DNA of 64,000 nt from Sanchytrium tribonematis (Eukaryota; Sanchytriomycota; Sanchytriomycetes; Sanchytriales; Sanchytriaceae). The notes under the pieces were generated by a model. That model searched no databases. It had not been told where the DNA came from and worked only from the letters and a program-made list of their open reading frames with translations. Both the position numbers and the translations under genes were made by a program. This document shows, piece by piece, positions 37,257 to 46,481 of this stretch; the stretch's first letter is position 1; every line of letters starts with the position of its first letter. The stretch covers positions 1 through 64,000 of the forward strand of contig JADGIG010000002.1 of the NCBI GenBank assembly GCA_018985235.1. The letters are read 5' to 3'.

Positions 37257-38279
37257 ATGACAAAAATTAATACTAGAGATCATGCAATTTTGAAAGAAGA
37301 TTATGTTCAACATCCTAAAGATATGAAATATCCAAATACCTGGATGGGTGTAGATGATGCGTGGAATTTTGAAAAATTTAAAGATGAGTTTCGTTGGAGC
37401 ATACAGAAGGTAGAAAAGTTGGAGGTCTCGTTTGACTTAATTGGGGTTGCTCCATGCATTGCTAATGCCCTTAGAAGACTTATGATTGCAGAAGTTCCCA
37501 CTATGGCTATTGAGAAGGTTTACGTCACAAACAACACAAGCGTCATGCATGATGAACTTTTAGCTCATCGAATCGGTCTAGTGCCTGTTCTTGTAGACCC
37601 AAGACGATTCGATGATTTTGACGGGGAGGAAACGGATTTGAACACTTTGGTTTTTAAGCTCAAGAAAGAATGCAAATATAAACAAAACATGCCTTCCGCT
37701 GAAGTATCAAAGCCCTCTGATTTGTATGAAAACTTTAAGATTGTAAGCAATGATTTAAAATGGATTCCGGAAGGTATTCAATCAGAATGGATGGAAGAAA
37801 TTACCTTGTTGAGTGATGTGCCTTTGTTAGAACTTCGACCTGGTCAGGCAGTTGAACTGGAATGTCACGCCTGGAAAGGCGTTGGAAAAGATCATGCTAA
37901 ATTTAGCCCTGTTTGTACCGCATCTTATCGACTTTTGCCTTGTATTGATATTGTTAAAGAAATCAAGGGTAAAGAAGCATTTAAATTTCAAAAGTGTTTT
38001 AGCAAAGGTGTCATAGGAATTAAAGATGGAAAAGCTTTTGTTGAGAATGCTCGCATAGACTCTGTTTCTCGGGAATGCTTAAGGCATTCCGAGTTCTCGC
38101 AGAAAGTGGTTCTAGGAAGACAGAAAGATCATTTTATTTTCGTAGTTGAATCATCTGGTGCTCTGGATTCTGCTTTAATTGTAATCACTGGTTTGAATGT
38201 TTTAAAGAAAAAGCTGGCGAACATCCAATGTAATCTTCGTGAGTCTGACTTTTATGTGGATAGCTTACAAAAAGATTAG
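37257..38279 (+). CDS. RPC40: RNA polymerase I/III subunit AC40 (Rpc40/RPAC1)
   Basis: 340 residues, normal length. The alpha-like dimerisation motif is CIANALRRLMIAEVPTMAIEKV, with HDELLAHRIGLVPV following. VELECHAWKGVGKDHAKFSPV is the AC40 block. The start is set by MTKINTRDHAI close after the divergent gene. It forms a heterodimer with AC19 to seed assembly of Pol I and Pol III. The stop TAG is followed 5 nt later by AATAAA. Confidence 0.95.
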   Translation: MTKINTRDHAILKEDYVQHPKDMKYPNTWMGVDDAWNFEKFKDEFRWSIQKVEKLEVSFDLIGVAPCIANALRRLMIAEVPTMAIEKVYVTNNTSVMHDELLAHRIGLVPVLVDPRRFDDFDGEETDLNTLVFKLKKECKYKQNMPSAEVSKPSDLYENFKIVSNDLKWIPEGIQSEWMEEITLLSDVPLLELRPGQAVELECHAWKGVGKDHAKFSPVCTASYRLLPCIDIVKEIKGKEAFKFQKCFSKGVIGIKDGKAFVENARIDSVSRECLRHSEFSQKVVLGRQKDHFIFVVESSGALDSALIVITGLNVLKKKLANIQCNLRESDFYVDSLQKD

Positions 38280-38284
38280 GGATT

Positions 38285-38299
38285 AATAAATGTTTTATT
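38285..38299. terminator. back-to-back polyadenylation signals
   Basis: AATAAA for RPC40 (38285-38290) and TTTATT (38294-38299), the reverse-strand AATAAA that contains the stop of the convergent gene, are separated by 3 nt. A shared 3'-end region is inferred. Confidence 0.5.
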
Positions 38300-39035
38300 C
38301 CAAAATAGTTGCATTAGTTGGTACATCCTTATTGACTTCTAATTTGGAGCTTAATGAACGTATTAAGACGCCAAAGTCCTCGTCTTCTATTGGTCTACCA
38401 AGCTCCTTTTTAAATGTATTAGCAATAAGGCCCATATCAGTACTGGAGCCATGAAACGATTGTTCGACATCGTGCTTTCTTAATAAGACTTTCTTTCGCC
38501 GTTTATTCCAAAAATGCCAAATAAAGAGAAGCGCAATAAATGCCAAACACCCGACAATTGACGCGCTAACTATAACCGGAATTTTCCATGAATTAATGTT
38601 AGGTTCGATCACTGGATCTGAAGGTGTTGGTGGCATTTCTGTTATGGTATCTGTAAGTTTTTGTTTAATGACCAAAGGAATGGAAAAATCAGGCCCTGAC
38701 AACGGTTGTTGATCTTTAGGCATTATCACAATTTCATACCTTCCTGTGCTAGTATTTAAAGGAACCATGTAATCAACTCGCTCTTGAGAAGCCAATATTC
38801 CCGAGAATATTCTTATGGGATTATTAGTTGACTGCAAAAGAGCCCTTAAATATATATCGACACTGCCTGCAGTTACGAAAGTATTATATTGACCATTCCA
38901 AGCTATTTCATATATATTACCGCTTTGCCAAGTAGAATTGGGTTCGGGTTCTCTTTGGCGTAATATAGTGGAGGGACAAAACGGGGTGTTTACAGCACAA
39001 TCCGCCATCACAGCAATTAGTAAAATGAGATTCAT
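38295..39035 (-). CDS. type I surface protein with Kre9/Knh1-like domain
   Basis: 246 residues. A signal peptide (MNLILLIAVMADCAV) is followed by an extracellular domain of about 90 residues: WQSGNIYEIAWNGQ, VDIYLRALLQ, DYMVPLNTSTGRYEIVIMP, and SGPDFSIPLVI. This is the pattern of the fungal Ser/Thr-rich Kre9/Knh1 N-terminal domain, found on cell-surface or wall-biogenesis proteins. A Pro/Thr-rich stalk precedes one transmembrane helix (about 155-178) with a KRRKK stop-transfer and a cytosolic tail of about 65 residues. No GPI site. The stop is GAATAAAA. Confidence 0.7.
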   Translation of the reverse strand: MNLILLIAVMADCAVNTPFCPSTILRQREPEPNSTWQSGNIYEIAWNGQYNTFVTAGSVDIYLRALLQSTNNPIRIFSGILASQERVDYMVPLNTSTGRYEIVIMPKDQQPLSGPDFSIPLVIKQKLTDTITEMPPTPSDPVIEPNINSWKIPVIVSASIVGCLAFIALLFIWHFWNKRRKKVLLRKHDVEQSFHGSSTDMGLIANTFKKELGRPIEDEDFGVLIRSLSSKLEVNKDVPTNATILE

Positions 39036-39163
39036 AATGAGCAGAGTGTGACAAATTGACTTTATTGTTAGAAACTCCTCGTGATTGGTGAAAAAATAAT
39101 TTGGAAATGATTTTCCAACAAATCACTGCAATTCAATCCCAATCACAAGCCTATTGAACCATT

Positions 39164-41911
39164 TTATTCCACAAATAGGATCCTCTGAACTGCAATATAT
39201 GGGAATTTGTTGACTGATACTTCTAATTTTAATTGATGAAAGCCTAATCTGAAGAAAAGTATGTCAATATGATAAATTGAGTCTCGAGATGACTTGCCGT
39301 TAAAAACTGAGTTGTGAATGGCTCTATAACCATTTTGAATTATTCTTATCCAGATTTCTTCGGTTTCAACATAGTCACATATTAGCCGGATGCCAATTCT
39401 TCTTGACAAATGTGATGCTCTGGCCTTATATCTAGGATCCAAAGTTTTAATATCCTTTATATCCAATCTAATACCAATCGTAGAATTACCAACATATTTC
39501 TTGATTAATTTGGTGTCAAGACCGTAAAAATATTGAAAATTGGTTAGAGTCTCACGATAAAAACTCTCATAAAAATAACCAATCTCGCCTTTTTTTTTAA
39601 ACTTAACCACAATATGAAAATGCTGGATCATTTCCAGATACCACTTTAAAAATGCGTCGTTACCAGAAAGTCTCCTTCGAATGTCACTTAAAATGTCCTT
39701 GGTAAAAATATCTCCAGTATCAGAAATTGTACCTGTTAAACTTGAAACGAGTAAATTGTTATGTTCTGGTAATTTTGAATGCTCTGACCACGCTTTTAGT
39801 AGACTGGAAAGTGTATCACTAATAGTTCTCAACGCAAAAGGATCGGATTGTACCATCATTCGAATGTAGCATTTGTTATCAGTTTTGATTAAGGATCCAT
39901 GACATTTTTGAAGCCCTACAACAACCACATCCAAAATTTCACACGGCTCATTGATTTCAAACACAAACTCATTGTGAAATTTTAAAGTACACAGCTTAAA
40001 ACTCGAAGATTCAAGAACATGGACATTTTTCTTCAAATGATACTGTTTACTTTCACAATCAATGAAAAACAAAACATCAAATTTACCAGCAACTTTCGGA
40101 TGCCATGAATACTCCAAAATCTGACAACAGTTTGCTGGAACAATGGCTATAAACGACTCACTCTCAAATCCAGCCATCTTTCCCTTTTTAAAAATATTTT
40201 GATTACATAATACAGAAACATTAAGAGGTTTTGGATTTGGGTTGTTTAAAGTCACCTTTAAATTGACAACTTGATTTTGGAAACATTGGAGAGGTATGTC
40301 TGATTTTAAATGTAAAACGTCCCTATTTTCAACTTTAAAATTGACGAACTTGAAAAATTCTGGCTTAAGGAACAATTGGATGCCATTTACAGTAAATGTC
40401 ATACGATCAAGACTATAATCACCCTCCACTTCAAATGAATGAGAGAATATTAGTAAAGCAGACTCATTAGCCAACAAATTAAAGTCGGTTGTCCTTAAAG
40501 TAATATTATTTAAATGAAGCTCAATATTTGAAAAAGAAACCGGAAAACCAAATGGATTTTTCAAAGGAATTTTAATTGTAGATATTTGAAATGGCTGTAA
40601 AACGGGGATGTTTGTTGAGGTCTTCAATTTCTTTATGTTTTTATAAAATTCTGTAGATGAATCGTTAGAGCTAATGGAATGCGAAAATTCTGAACCTTGT
40701 AATTCAAAACTCTCGACAACAATTTGCACTGATATTCTCGGAAAAGCCACTTGTATCGCTTCGAAGTATTTGTAATTCCCCAAAAACGTCAAAAGAGTAT
40801 AAAGTTCATTCTCTTTAAATGTAGTCATGTGTAAAAATAATTTTTGAGCAATTTTATACAAATCATCCGTAATTTCTATGTCATGACAGATTTCAAAGAA
40901 GTGCTTCAAAATAAATTCATTTGTGGAGTTACTCATCAAACTTAATAGATCTGTTTTCGAGTTAGGTAGTATACGAGTGCATAAAAATGAGACGTAAAGC
41001 CTTTTTCTGTTTTTTAATTGGGGTTCAAATCCGCGAAGTATTTCAACCTTGGATTTGGGATCTTTTAGCTTAAGTATAGTGTTAATGAGAACCTGGTCTT
41101 TAAGTATAATCTTTTTCAAATCAATCAGTTTTCTTAAATAATATTGCTGGTTCTGATGATAGGAAAATAGGGAAAACATATCAATTCGAAGATCAACCAC
41201 GTCGGATTTTAAAAACTCAATTCTGGTCATCATTTCCTCACAGTGAGCGGCATATTCCAGTTTCTGATCAGTTACAAAGTCTCTCTTTAGCGTATCATAA
41301 AGTCCATAGCAGTATGAATAATCTTTGCAGTAAAAGCTCAAATCAGCTAGTCTTCTAGTTTGCATCTCAGCATCCATATAAGTAAGTGACTTTAAGTCAG
41401 ATGATTTCCACATTTTCCTCGTTGTACTAAAAAATCTTCCAGTTATACCTCTTCTAACAGCTCCAACTTGTTCGTGCAAATTGTGCAAAACTGCCTCTAT
41501 AAATGGATACAATTGTGAATAAAAATGCTTCAACATCGAATCTATATCATTTTCGGATTTTAATATATGGTGTACATTTCCAGAATCTCTACTTAAATAA
41601 CTGATATAATATTCCAAACAATTGACATTATCAATAAATGGTTTATCTACAAAGTAATTTGAAATTTCCAGATTAAGATCCGCGAATTCTTCTTTTGAAG
41701 ATGCAATTGTCATAATAGCTATAGGATGTTGAAGACAATCAAACATAGATGGATGTGCGTCAACTAATGTCGCAAACTCAATAGGTTGGTCTACTTTTAT
41801 TATTTGATTTTGAGGATTCCGTATTTTGGTAGAGTATTCGATTTTATGGCTTCTGATTTTTTCAACAATTGATTTTGCAATTGAAGTTGATGAAACTAAA
41901 AAACAGATCAT
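39164..41911 (-). CDS. TRS85: TRAPP III subunit TRAPPC8/Trs85
   Basis: 915 residues, shorter than the animal protein (about 1400). The best-conserved block is YMDAEMQTRRLADLSFYCKDYSYCYGLYDTLKRDF, preceded by GRFFSTTRKMW, both diagnostic of TRAPPC8. Beta-sandwich (ASPM/Spd-2/Hydin-like) regions occupy the C-terminal half. It is the specific subunit of the TRAPP III GEF for Rab1/Ypt1 in ER-Golgi traffic and autophagy. Single exon. Stop in GAATAAAA. Confidence 0.88.
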   Translation of the reverse strand: MICFLVSSTSIAKSIVEKIRSHKIEYSTKIRNPQNQIIKVDQPIEFATLVDAHPSMFDCLQHPIAIMTIASSKEEFADLNLEISNYFVDKPFIDNVNCLEYYISYLSRDSGNVHHILKSENDIDSMLKHFYSQLYPFIEAVLHNLHEQVGAVRRGITGRFFSTTRKMWKSSDLKSLTYMDAEMQTRRLADLSFYCKDYSYCYGLYDTLKRDFVTDQKLEYAAHCEEMMTRIEFLKSDVVDLRIDMFSLFSYHQNQQYYLRKLIDLKKIILKDQVLINTILKLKDPKSKVEILRGFEPQLKNRKRLYVSFLCTRILPNSKTDLLSLMSNSTNEFILKHFFEICHDIEITDDLYKIAQKLFLHMTTFKENELYTLLTFLGNYKYFEAIQVAFPRISVQIVVESFELQGSEFSHSISSNDSSTEFYKNIKKLKTSTNIPVLQPFQISTIKIPLKNPFGFPVSFSNIELHLNNITLRTTDFNLLANESALLIFSHSFEVEGDYSLDRMTFTVNGIQLFLKPEFFKFVNFKVENRDVLHLKSDIPLQCFQNQVVNLKVTLNNPNPKPLNVSVLCNQNIFKKGKMAGFESESFIAIVPANCCQILEYSWHPKVAGKFDVLFFIDCESKQYHLKKNVHVLESSSFKLCTLKFHNEFVFEINEPCEILDVVVVGLQKCHGSLIKTDNKCYIRMMVQSDPFALRTISDTLSSLLKAWSEHSKLPEHNNLLVSSLTGTISDTGDIFTKDILSDIRRRLSGNDAFLKWYLEMIQHFHIVVKFKKKGEIGYFYESFYRETLTNFQYFYGLDTKLIKKYVGNSTIGIRLDIKDIKTLDPRYKARASHLSRRIGIRLICDYVETEEIWIRIIQNGYRAIHNSVFNGKSSRDSIYHIDILFFRLGFHQLKLEVSVNKFPYIAVQRILFVE

Positions 41912-42030
41912 TGTTTGAAAAATTGTTTGATTTTAGAGCTTATATTTGAGCTCAACCCATCTCGAATGAAGTCGTGTAAAGAATCGCTGACTACAAGAGT
42001 CGATATTATTTGACGAGACGTGAAATTAGG

Positions 42031-43245
42031 ATGAAATTGGGGAGGAAATTGAACAACAGAGCAGACGAAAAAATCTCGCTGAAAGTAAAGCAAATCTCAC
42101 TGCAAAAGAATAGAGCTATAGTGAATCATCTTAAACATAAGAAAGACTCTGTAAGATTAAATGCTTTAAAAGTTATATTAAAAGATAACAAAATTGAACT
42201 CGCCGATCAGATTTCTAATTTATTCTTAGACATTAGTCCAAAAATAAGAAATTTTTGCATCGATAATTTAAATCAGCTTTCACCAGCTAGAATTTTTGGA
42301 CCACTGATCAGCCAAGCCATAGTTGGAGGATTGTGTCATATAATTCCCTCAATTAAACTAGATTCTCTGAAGTTATTGGTCAATGTATTGATGATGCATG
42401 ATTTCCATATTTACATTCCTTATGAGATAATTCAACCAATTTTAATTAATATGTACGATGATCAAATTAAAATTGAAGCTAAAAATCTGATTATTGACTG
42501 TCTGTCATTTCTTAAACCGTATTCCACACATCGTTCAAATATTCCAGCAAATTTGATAAATAATCTTTTTTCGTCATCTTCGCTCGGGTTGATTCCTAGA
42601 ACGATACAATACAAACCTAAATGCATTTCGAAAGTACTCCAGTGCCACTGGCTTGAAGCCTCAATTAATACGAAAAGCAGAATTTTAGAAGTTGCTAAAT
42701 CCACAAATAGTCAACTTAATTCAGGAATTATTTGGGGGGCGTTTCCTTTTTTTGGGGAATTTGCCGACGAAATCAATGCAAAGATTTGCTTAATTTTTAG
42801 AACTAAAGAAACATCTGTCTGGGTTAAACAAAATTGGCATCTCGTTACCAAACCACATCTGTTAATACCTGCTTTCTTAAAACTTTACCAAACTAGTACA
42901 TTTTTGAAAGGTCTACAAGAATTACGTTGGGAAAACTATAATTTGGAGGAAAGAAGATTGACTCTACTGAACTTTGTGGGACTTGATCTGAAAAATCAAT
43001 GTACTTGTATTCCTCGACTTATTTTCTTAGCTTCAGTCCATAAAGATCAAGAAAGTGTAAAAATATTGACAAGAATTTTACAATGGCATTTGTCTAAGTA
43101 TTCGGGCATTAGGAATACGGTATTTGCTTTACTGAAGCCTATGTTTGAAATTAGTACCGCATCACTAGATCAGAAAGGTCCTATAGCGAATCTGGACACC
43201 TTCACTTTGGAGGTTTTCCTAAATTTATATATTTTTCAAAAATAA
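42031..43245 (+). CDS. IPI1: Ipi1/TEX10-like pre-60S factor
   Basis: 404 residues from MKLGRKLNNR; the frame upstream has only a TTG. The N-terminus matches Ipi1: K-x-K-x-G-R-K-x-N-x-A, then ISLKVKQISLQKNRAIVNHLKHKKDSVRLNAL and ISPKIRNFCIDNL. The rest is HEAT-like helices (LLNFVGLDL, LIFLASVHK). Ipi1 with Rix1 and Ipi3 acts on pre-60S ribosomes and ITS2 processing in the nucleolus. Confidence drops in the C-terminal half, which I do not recognise. The stop is AAATAAAA. Confidence 0.7.
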   Translation: MKLGRKLNNRADEKISLKVKQISLQKNRAIVNHLKHKKDSVRLNALKVILKDNKIELADQISNLFLDISPKIRNFCIDNLNQLSPARIFGPLISQAIVGGLCHIIPSIKLDSLKLLVNVLMMHDFHIYIPYEIIQPILINMYDDQIKIEAKNLIIDCLSFLKPYSTHRSNIPANLINNLFSSSSLGLIPRTIQYKPKCISKVLQCHWLEASINTKSRILEVAKSTNSQLNSGIIWGAFPFFGEFADEINAKICLIFRTKETSVWVKQNWHLVTKPHLLIPAFLKLYQTSTFLKGLQELRWENYNLEERRLTLLNFVGLDLKNQCTCIPRLIFLASVHKDQESVKILTRILQWHLSKYSGIRNTVFALLKPMFEISTASLDQKGPIANLDTFTLEVFLNLYIFQK

Positions 43246-43269
43246 AATGTTGATCTTAAAACAAGGACT

Positions 43270-44664
43270 ATGCTCCCACCTTTTAGCTTCGATCAATTTT
43301 TGGCAGTCTTACAGTCTTATCCATACTATTCGGTCGTCCATTATATAAAATCCTTTTTAAAAGAATTTAATAAGAAAGAGTGGTCTGTTAATGACAAAAT
43401 TAAAATTATTAAAGATTTTAAACTTTTTATTCTGCCAAAAATGATGGAAATACATGCAAAAAACAAGGCTGTACCTGATCCGGACACTTTTTTCCTAGAA
43501 GGCCTAGACAAACTAATATGCACTAAATTATTCGACAAACTTTATTTAGCAAATGGAGTTGATGATAGATATAAAGACGAAATTTTGTATAAAAAATGTA
43601 TGTTATTCAGGTGGGTAGATTTAAATGCTTTAATGGATGCTGATATATATAAAGAAATCGAGAAGGGCCTTTTCAAATATGATGCAAGAGACAACCTTAT
43701 TGAAACGGAAAGCGAAATTAAAGTTCATAAACATGTGATATTCTCAAAGTATCTGGGGTTGTCTGAGACTGAATTGGTGAAAATTAATAATTACAAAGCC
43801 CCTCGTGATAAACTTATTTGTATTTTGAATTCCATCTATCTTCTAACTCATTGCATGACCAAGATTGGAGCCCCGACGCATCCTGATTATTTGTTGCCTT
43901 TAATAATTTTTGTAATTATCCAATCACGAATTAAAAATATTGTATCAAATGTGCAGTACATTTCAAGATTTAGAGACTTATCAGGAGAGTCTGATTATTA
44001 TATGGTTATGATGCATAGCGCTGTACAATACATCGATACTATGGATGACAAACAACTTAATATTTCCAAGGAAGAGTTCGACACTAAACTGAATCGTAGT
44101 TTATCTGAACTTGAAAATGAAATGACCCATACCCCCGAACCCCAAACTAAAAATTTGACGCAGCAGCCAAACAGCAATGCTAAATTTAAAGGCTTATCTC
44201 TTTTTTTGGGAAAAGTAGTGGAAAATGTTTTTTCTCCCTCTCAAATTTTAGAAAATGAAAATTTAAGAGAGGGCGGCGATGAAGATTCCCAAGAATTATC
44301 CGGGTCACCCCAAACTCCCTCTAAATCAGGATATTTGGCCGACATTACCCACATTTCACAAGAAGATAGATCTCGGGCGAGTTCAAATTTATCTTCTAAA
44401 CAGCATACTCAATTTCTATCCAAGCTTTCAAGAGAGGAACAAAGTTTGGTAATGGAGGATGATCTCCAACTAGCTTTGGCAATTTCACTATCTTTGAAAA
44501 GTGGAGATGAATCTACATCTGCCATCAATACCAAAAGTAACACAACTTTTCCGGAATTTGAGCTTAAAGGATCTTTTGATGACTGTAAAAATTTGGCGCC
44601 AGTCGTTACGAAAAAAGAAGAAAGCTATCTTATTGTCTTAGAAGAAGTTAAGTCTAACCAATAG
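43270..44664 (+). CDS. VPS9-domain Rab5 GEF with C-terminal UIM
   Basis: 464 residues. The helical bundle and VPS9 domain (about 45-260) contain YKAPRDKLICILNSIYLL and GAPTHPDYLLPLIIFVIIQS, with the conserved D-x-LLP-x-x-x-x-V-I core of Rab5 GEFs such as Rabex-5 and Vps9. In the usual 'GADDLLP' the Asp is kept (HPDYLLP). A disordered Ser/Pro-rich region follows and a ubiquitin-interacting motif near residue 400 (MEDDLQLALAISLSL). Yeast Vps9 uses a CUE domain for ubiquitin; here a UIM lies downstream instead. It acts at endosomes. The stop overlaps that of the convergent BCD1 gene by 11 nt. Confidence 0.88.
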   Translation: MLPPFSFDQFLAVLQSYPYYSVVHYIKSFLKEFNKKEWSVNDKIKIIKDFKLFILPKMMEIHAKNKAVPDPDTFFLEGLDKLICTKLFDKLYLANGVDDRYKDEILYKKCMLFRWVDLNALMDADIYKEIEKGLFKYDARDNLIETESEIKVHKHVIFSKYLGLSETELVKINNYKAPRDKLICILNSIYLLTHCMTKIGAPTHPDYLLPLIIFVIIQSRIKNIVSNVQYISRFRDLSGESDYYMVMMHSAVQYIDTMDDKQLNISKEEFDTKLNRSLSELENEMTHTPEPQTKNLTQQPNSNAKFKGLSLFLGKVVENVFSPSQILENENLREGGDEDSQELSGSPQTPSKSGYLADITHISQEDRSRASSNLSSKQHTQFLSKLSREEQSLVMEDDLQLALAISLSLKSGDESTSAINTKSNTTFPEFELKGSFDDCKNLAPVVTKKEESYLIVLEEVKSNQ

Positions 44665-45325
44665 TTTTTATTCTAAAGCTAGGATACTCATGTATTACAA
44701 TAGATTCTCCTGGTAATATGCCATAAGTTAGAGCATGGAAGATGGAATCTTCCCATCTTGCTTCGGGAACATTTATCCATCGTTTTAGATGTTGAACATT
44801 ATTTGTTACATGTTGATAGACATAAAATAGTAAAACTTGCGAGTCTTGTGATTTTAATTTTAATTTTTCTGTCAAAAAGAAAGCAACTGAGCACAAGCCA
44901 TCAATATCGTGAATTAATAAGTCCTTATCATTTAAATTAATCTTAATTGTCCAAAATAAGGAAGATTTTTTGACGTGAGTTAAATTTTGCATAGATACTT
45001 CTAGACCCAAAGGAGCAACTTTCCACGTTATATTAAACTTTTCGCAAATTTCTCTAATTTTACCAATTGGTCGCTTTCGCCTGCGTAAATTTATACTCTG
45101 CTTTTTCTCTTTTAAAGAGCTGCTAATGTTTTCCAGAAATTTACGGTCGTTGTGAGACTTCGACTTCCATTCACTTTTTTTAATAAATTGGATTTTCAAT
45201 TTCCGATTTCCGTCACATTTTTCTTCCGCTTTGTGCTTCACGACGCAATTGAGTGAACACGACTTTGCAGAACAAGCAGGGCAGGTGTATTTAGCCAAAA
45301 TATTTGAATGGAACACACAATGCAT
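44654..45325 (-). CDS. BCD1: box C/D snoRNP assembly factor Bcd1/ZNHIT6
   Basis: 223 residues. The HIT zinc finger is at the N-terminus: CVFHSNILAKYTCPACSAKSCSLNCVVKHK followed by EEKCDG, giving the C-x2-C / C-x3-C / HxxxC-type ligands. The region after it (LRRRKRPIGKIREICEKF; ITWKVAPLGLEVSMQN) and the C-terminal LTYGILPGESIVIHEYPSF match Bcd1. It is needed for C/D snoRNA stability, nuclear. The C-terminal nine codons overlap the VPS9 gene on the other strand. Confidence 0.9.
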   Translation of the reverse strand: MHCVFHSNILAKYTCPACSAKSCSLNCVVKHKAEEKCDGNRKLKIQFIKKSEWKSKSHNDRKFLENISSSLKEKKQSINLRRRKRPIGKIREICEKFNITWKVAPLGLEVSMQNLTHVKKSSLFWTIKINLNDKDLLIHDIDGLCSVAFFLTEKLKLKSQDSQVLLFYVYQHVTNNVQHLKRWINVPEARWEDSIFHALTYGILPGESIVIHEYPSFRIKTIG

Positions 45326-45342
45326 TCCGTGTTTGACAACAT

Positions 45343-45768
45343 TTATTGATCATTCCCTTTAACCCCACGGTTATGATTGACAAAGTTGAAAACAGGGAAA
45401 ATAGAAAGAAGAAGCTGAGAGTTTTTAGTGTTTCTGTAAGCAACACTTGATAAATGCGGCTCTAAAATAGATTGCTTATGAAACCAATTTTTATGCAACT
45501 CCTGCTCTCTTACATTTTCCTTTAGACCCCATATTCTAAATGTGCTATTCTGATAAGATATCAAAAATCCACCAAAAAGACCAAATAAACCACCCCAAAA
45601 CAATGCCTTTTTATAATTTTTAATGTTTTCCACTTTTTGCCAGCCCGCCATCGAGGCAACACTAATAGCTGAACCCCCGATTGTAGTTAGATAGTCCACG
45701 GGTCTGAAAAACTGGACAACTTTGTAAAATGTTGGATCTGCATCGAGTTGCGGATATTCTGTTGCCAT
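45343..45768 (-). CDS. complex I 21 kDa subunit, fungal NUXM type
   Basis: 141 residues. The N-terminus YPQLDADPTFYKVVQFFRPVDYLT and the middle GGLFGLFGGFLISYQNSTFRIWGLKENVRE, with the terminal FPVFNFVNHNRGVKGN, follow the fungal 'NADH-ubiquinone oxidoreductase 21 kDa' family (NUXM). Two membrane segments are visible (about 32-46 and 56-70). It is an accessory subunit of respiratory complex I. It therefore implies that complex I is retained. Stop in CAATAAAT. Confidence 0.88.
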   Translation of the reverse strand: MATEYPQLDADPTFYKVVQFFRPVDYLTTIGGSAISVASMAGWQKVENIKNYKKALFWGGLFGLFGGFLISYQNSTFRIWGLKENVREQELHKNWFHKQSILEPHLSSVAYRNTKNSQLLLSIFPVFNFVNHNRGVKGNDQ

Positions 45769-45909
45769 TGTAAATCAAATCAAACAAAGGAGAAGTATAA
45801 AGATGTAAATATATTATATTCGTGTTTAAGCTGTAAGAGAATTCGCAGAGCAACAAATTAGGTCTTTAAGAAGTTCGATCAGTTGGGTAAGGGATTTATA
45901 TTTTGAAAC

Positions 45910-46416
45910 ATGAATTCTAAATTGGAGCGACTTCGTAACAAGTTAAATTCAGAGAGGTCTCATATTCGAGGTCAATTTTTCCTTCCTAAGGCCAGTCCGA
46001 TCAACTTTGTAAAAGTCAACTTTGACCATATTCGTCAAATTTCAATTAAATGCAACCGAAATAGAAAAGAATCTCATACTATTCCGAAAAATTCAAGATA
46101 TTGTAAAGTTCAATCGAGATACCTAAATTCGACAAACACGGTAAAGGAATCTAAGTGTGATTCTCCAATAGCCCTAAAACCAATACATAGATTGGGCTAT
46201 CTTCCAAATAATAACTGCCAACAGCAACAAGCAATTTTGCCGAAAAAAAATATTAAGCCATCAAATTTGCAACTCAAGTCCCTGATAGATATCGAGAAGC
46301 AAATTATAAAGGAAATTGCTCACACAAAAAGCGAGGTTCGCAAGAAAGAATTACTATTAAGGCTCGCCGACATACATTTGCAAATGATTGAGATGGAGAA
46401 AAGCCCTTGGAAATGA
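45910..46416 (+). CDS. basic protein with C-terminal coiled coil, unknown
   Basis: 168 residues. Rich in Lys, Arg, Asn and Gln. The N-terminal 110 residues look unstructured, with blocks such as KLERLRNKLNSERSHI and LPKASPINFVKVNFDHI. The end is a helix: SLIDIEKQIIKEIAHTKSEV and then LLLRLADIHLQMIEMEK. The start is a clear ATG with an A at -3. No known family. It lies between the NUXM gene (divergent, 141 nt) and the hydrolase gene (same strand, 65 nt). Confidence 0.55.
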   Translation: MNSKLERLRNKLNSERSHIRGQFFLPKASPINFVKVNFDHIRQISIKCNRNRKESHTIPKNSRYCKVQSRYLNSTNTVKESKCDSPIALKPIHRLGYLPNNNCQQQQAILPKKNIKPSNLQLKSLIDIEKQIIKEIAHTKSEVRKKELLLRLADIHLQMIEMEKSPWK

Positions 46417-46481
46417 TTAACCTGTCAATAAAAGATTGAACACAATCACAATTTTAGACTCAAAATATTTTCCTCCGTTTC

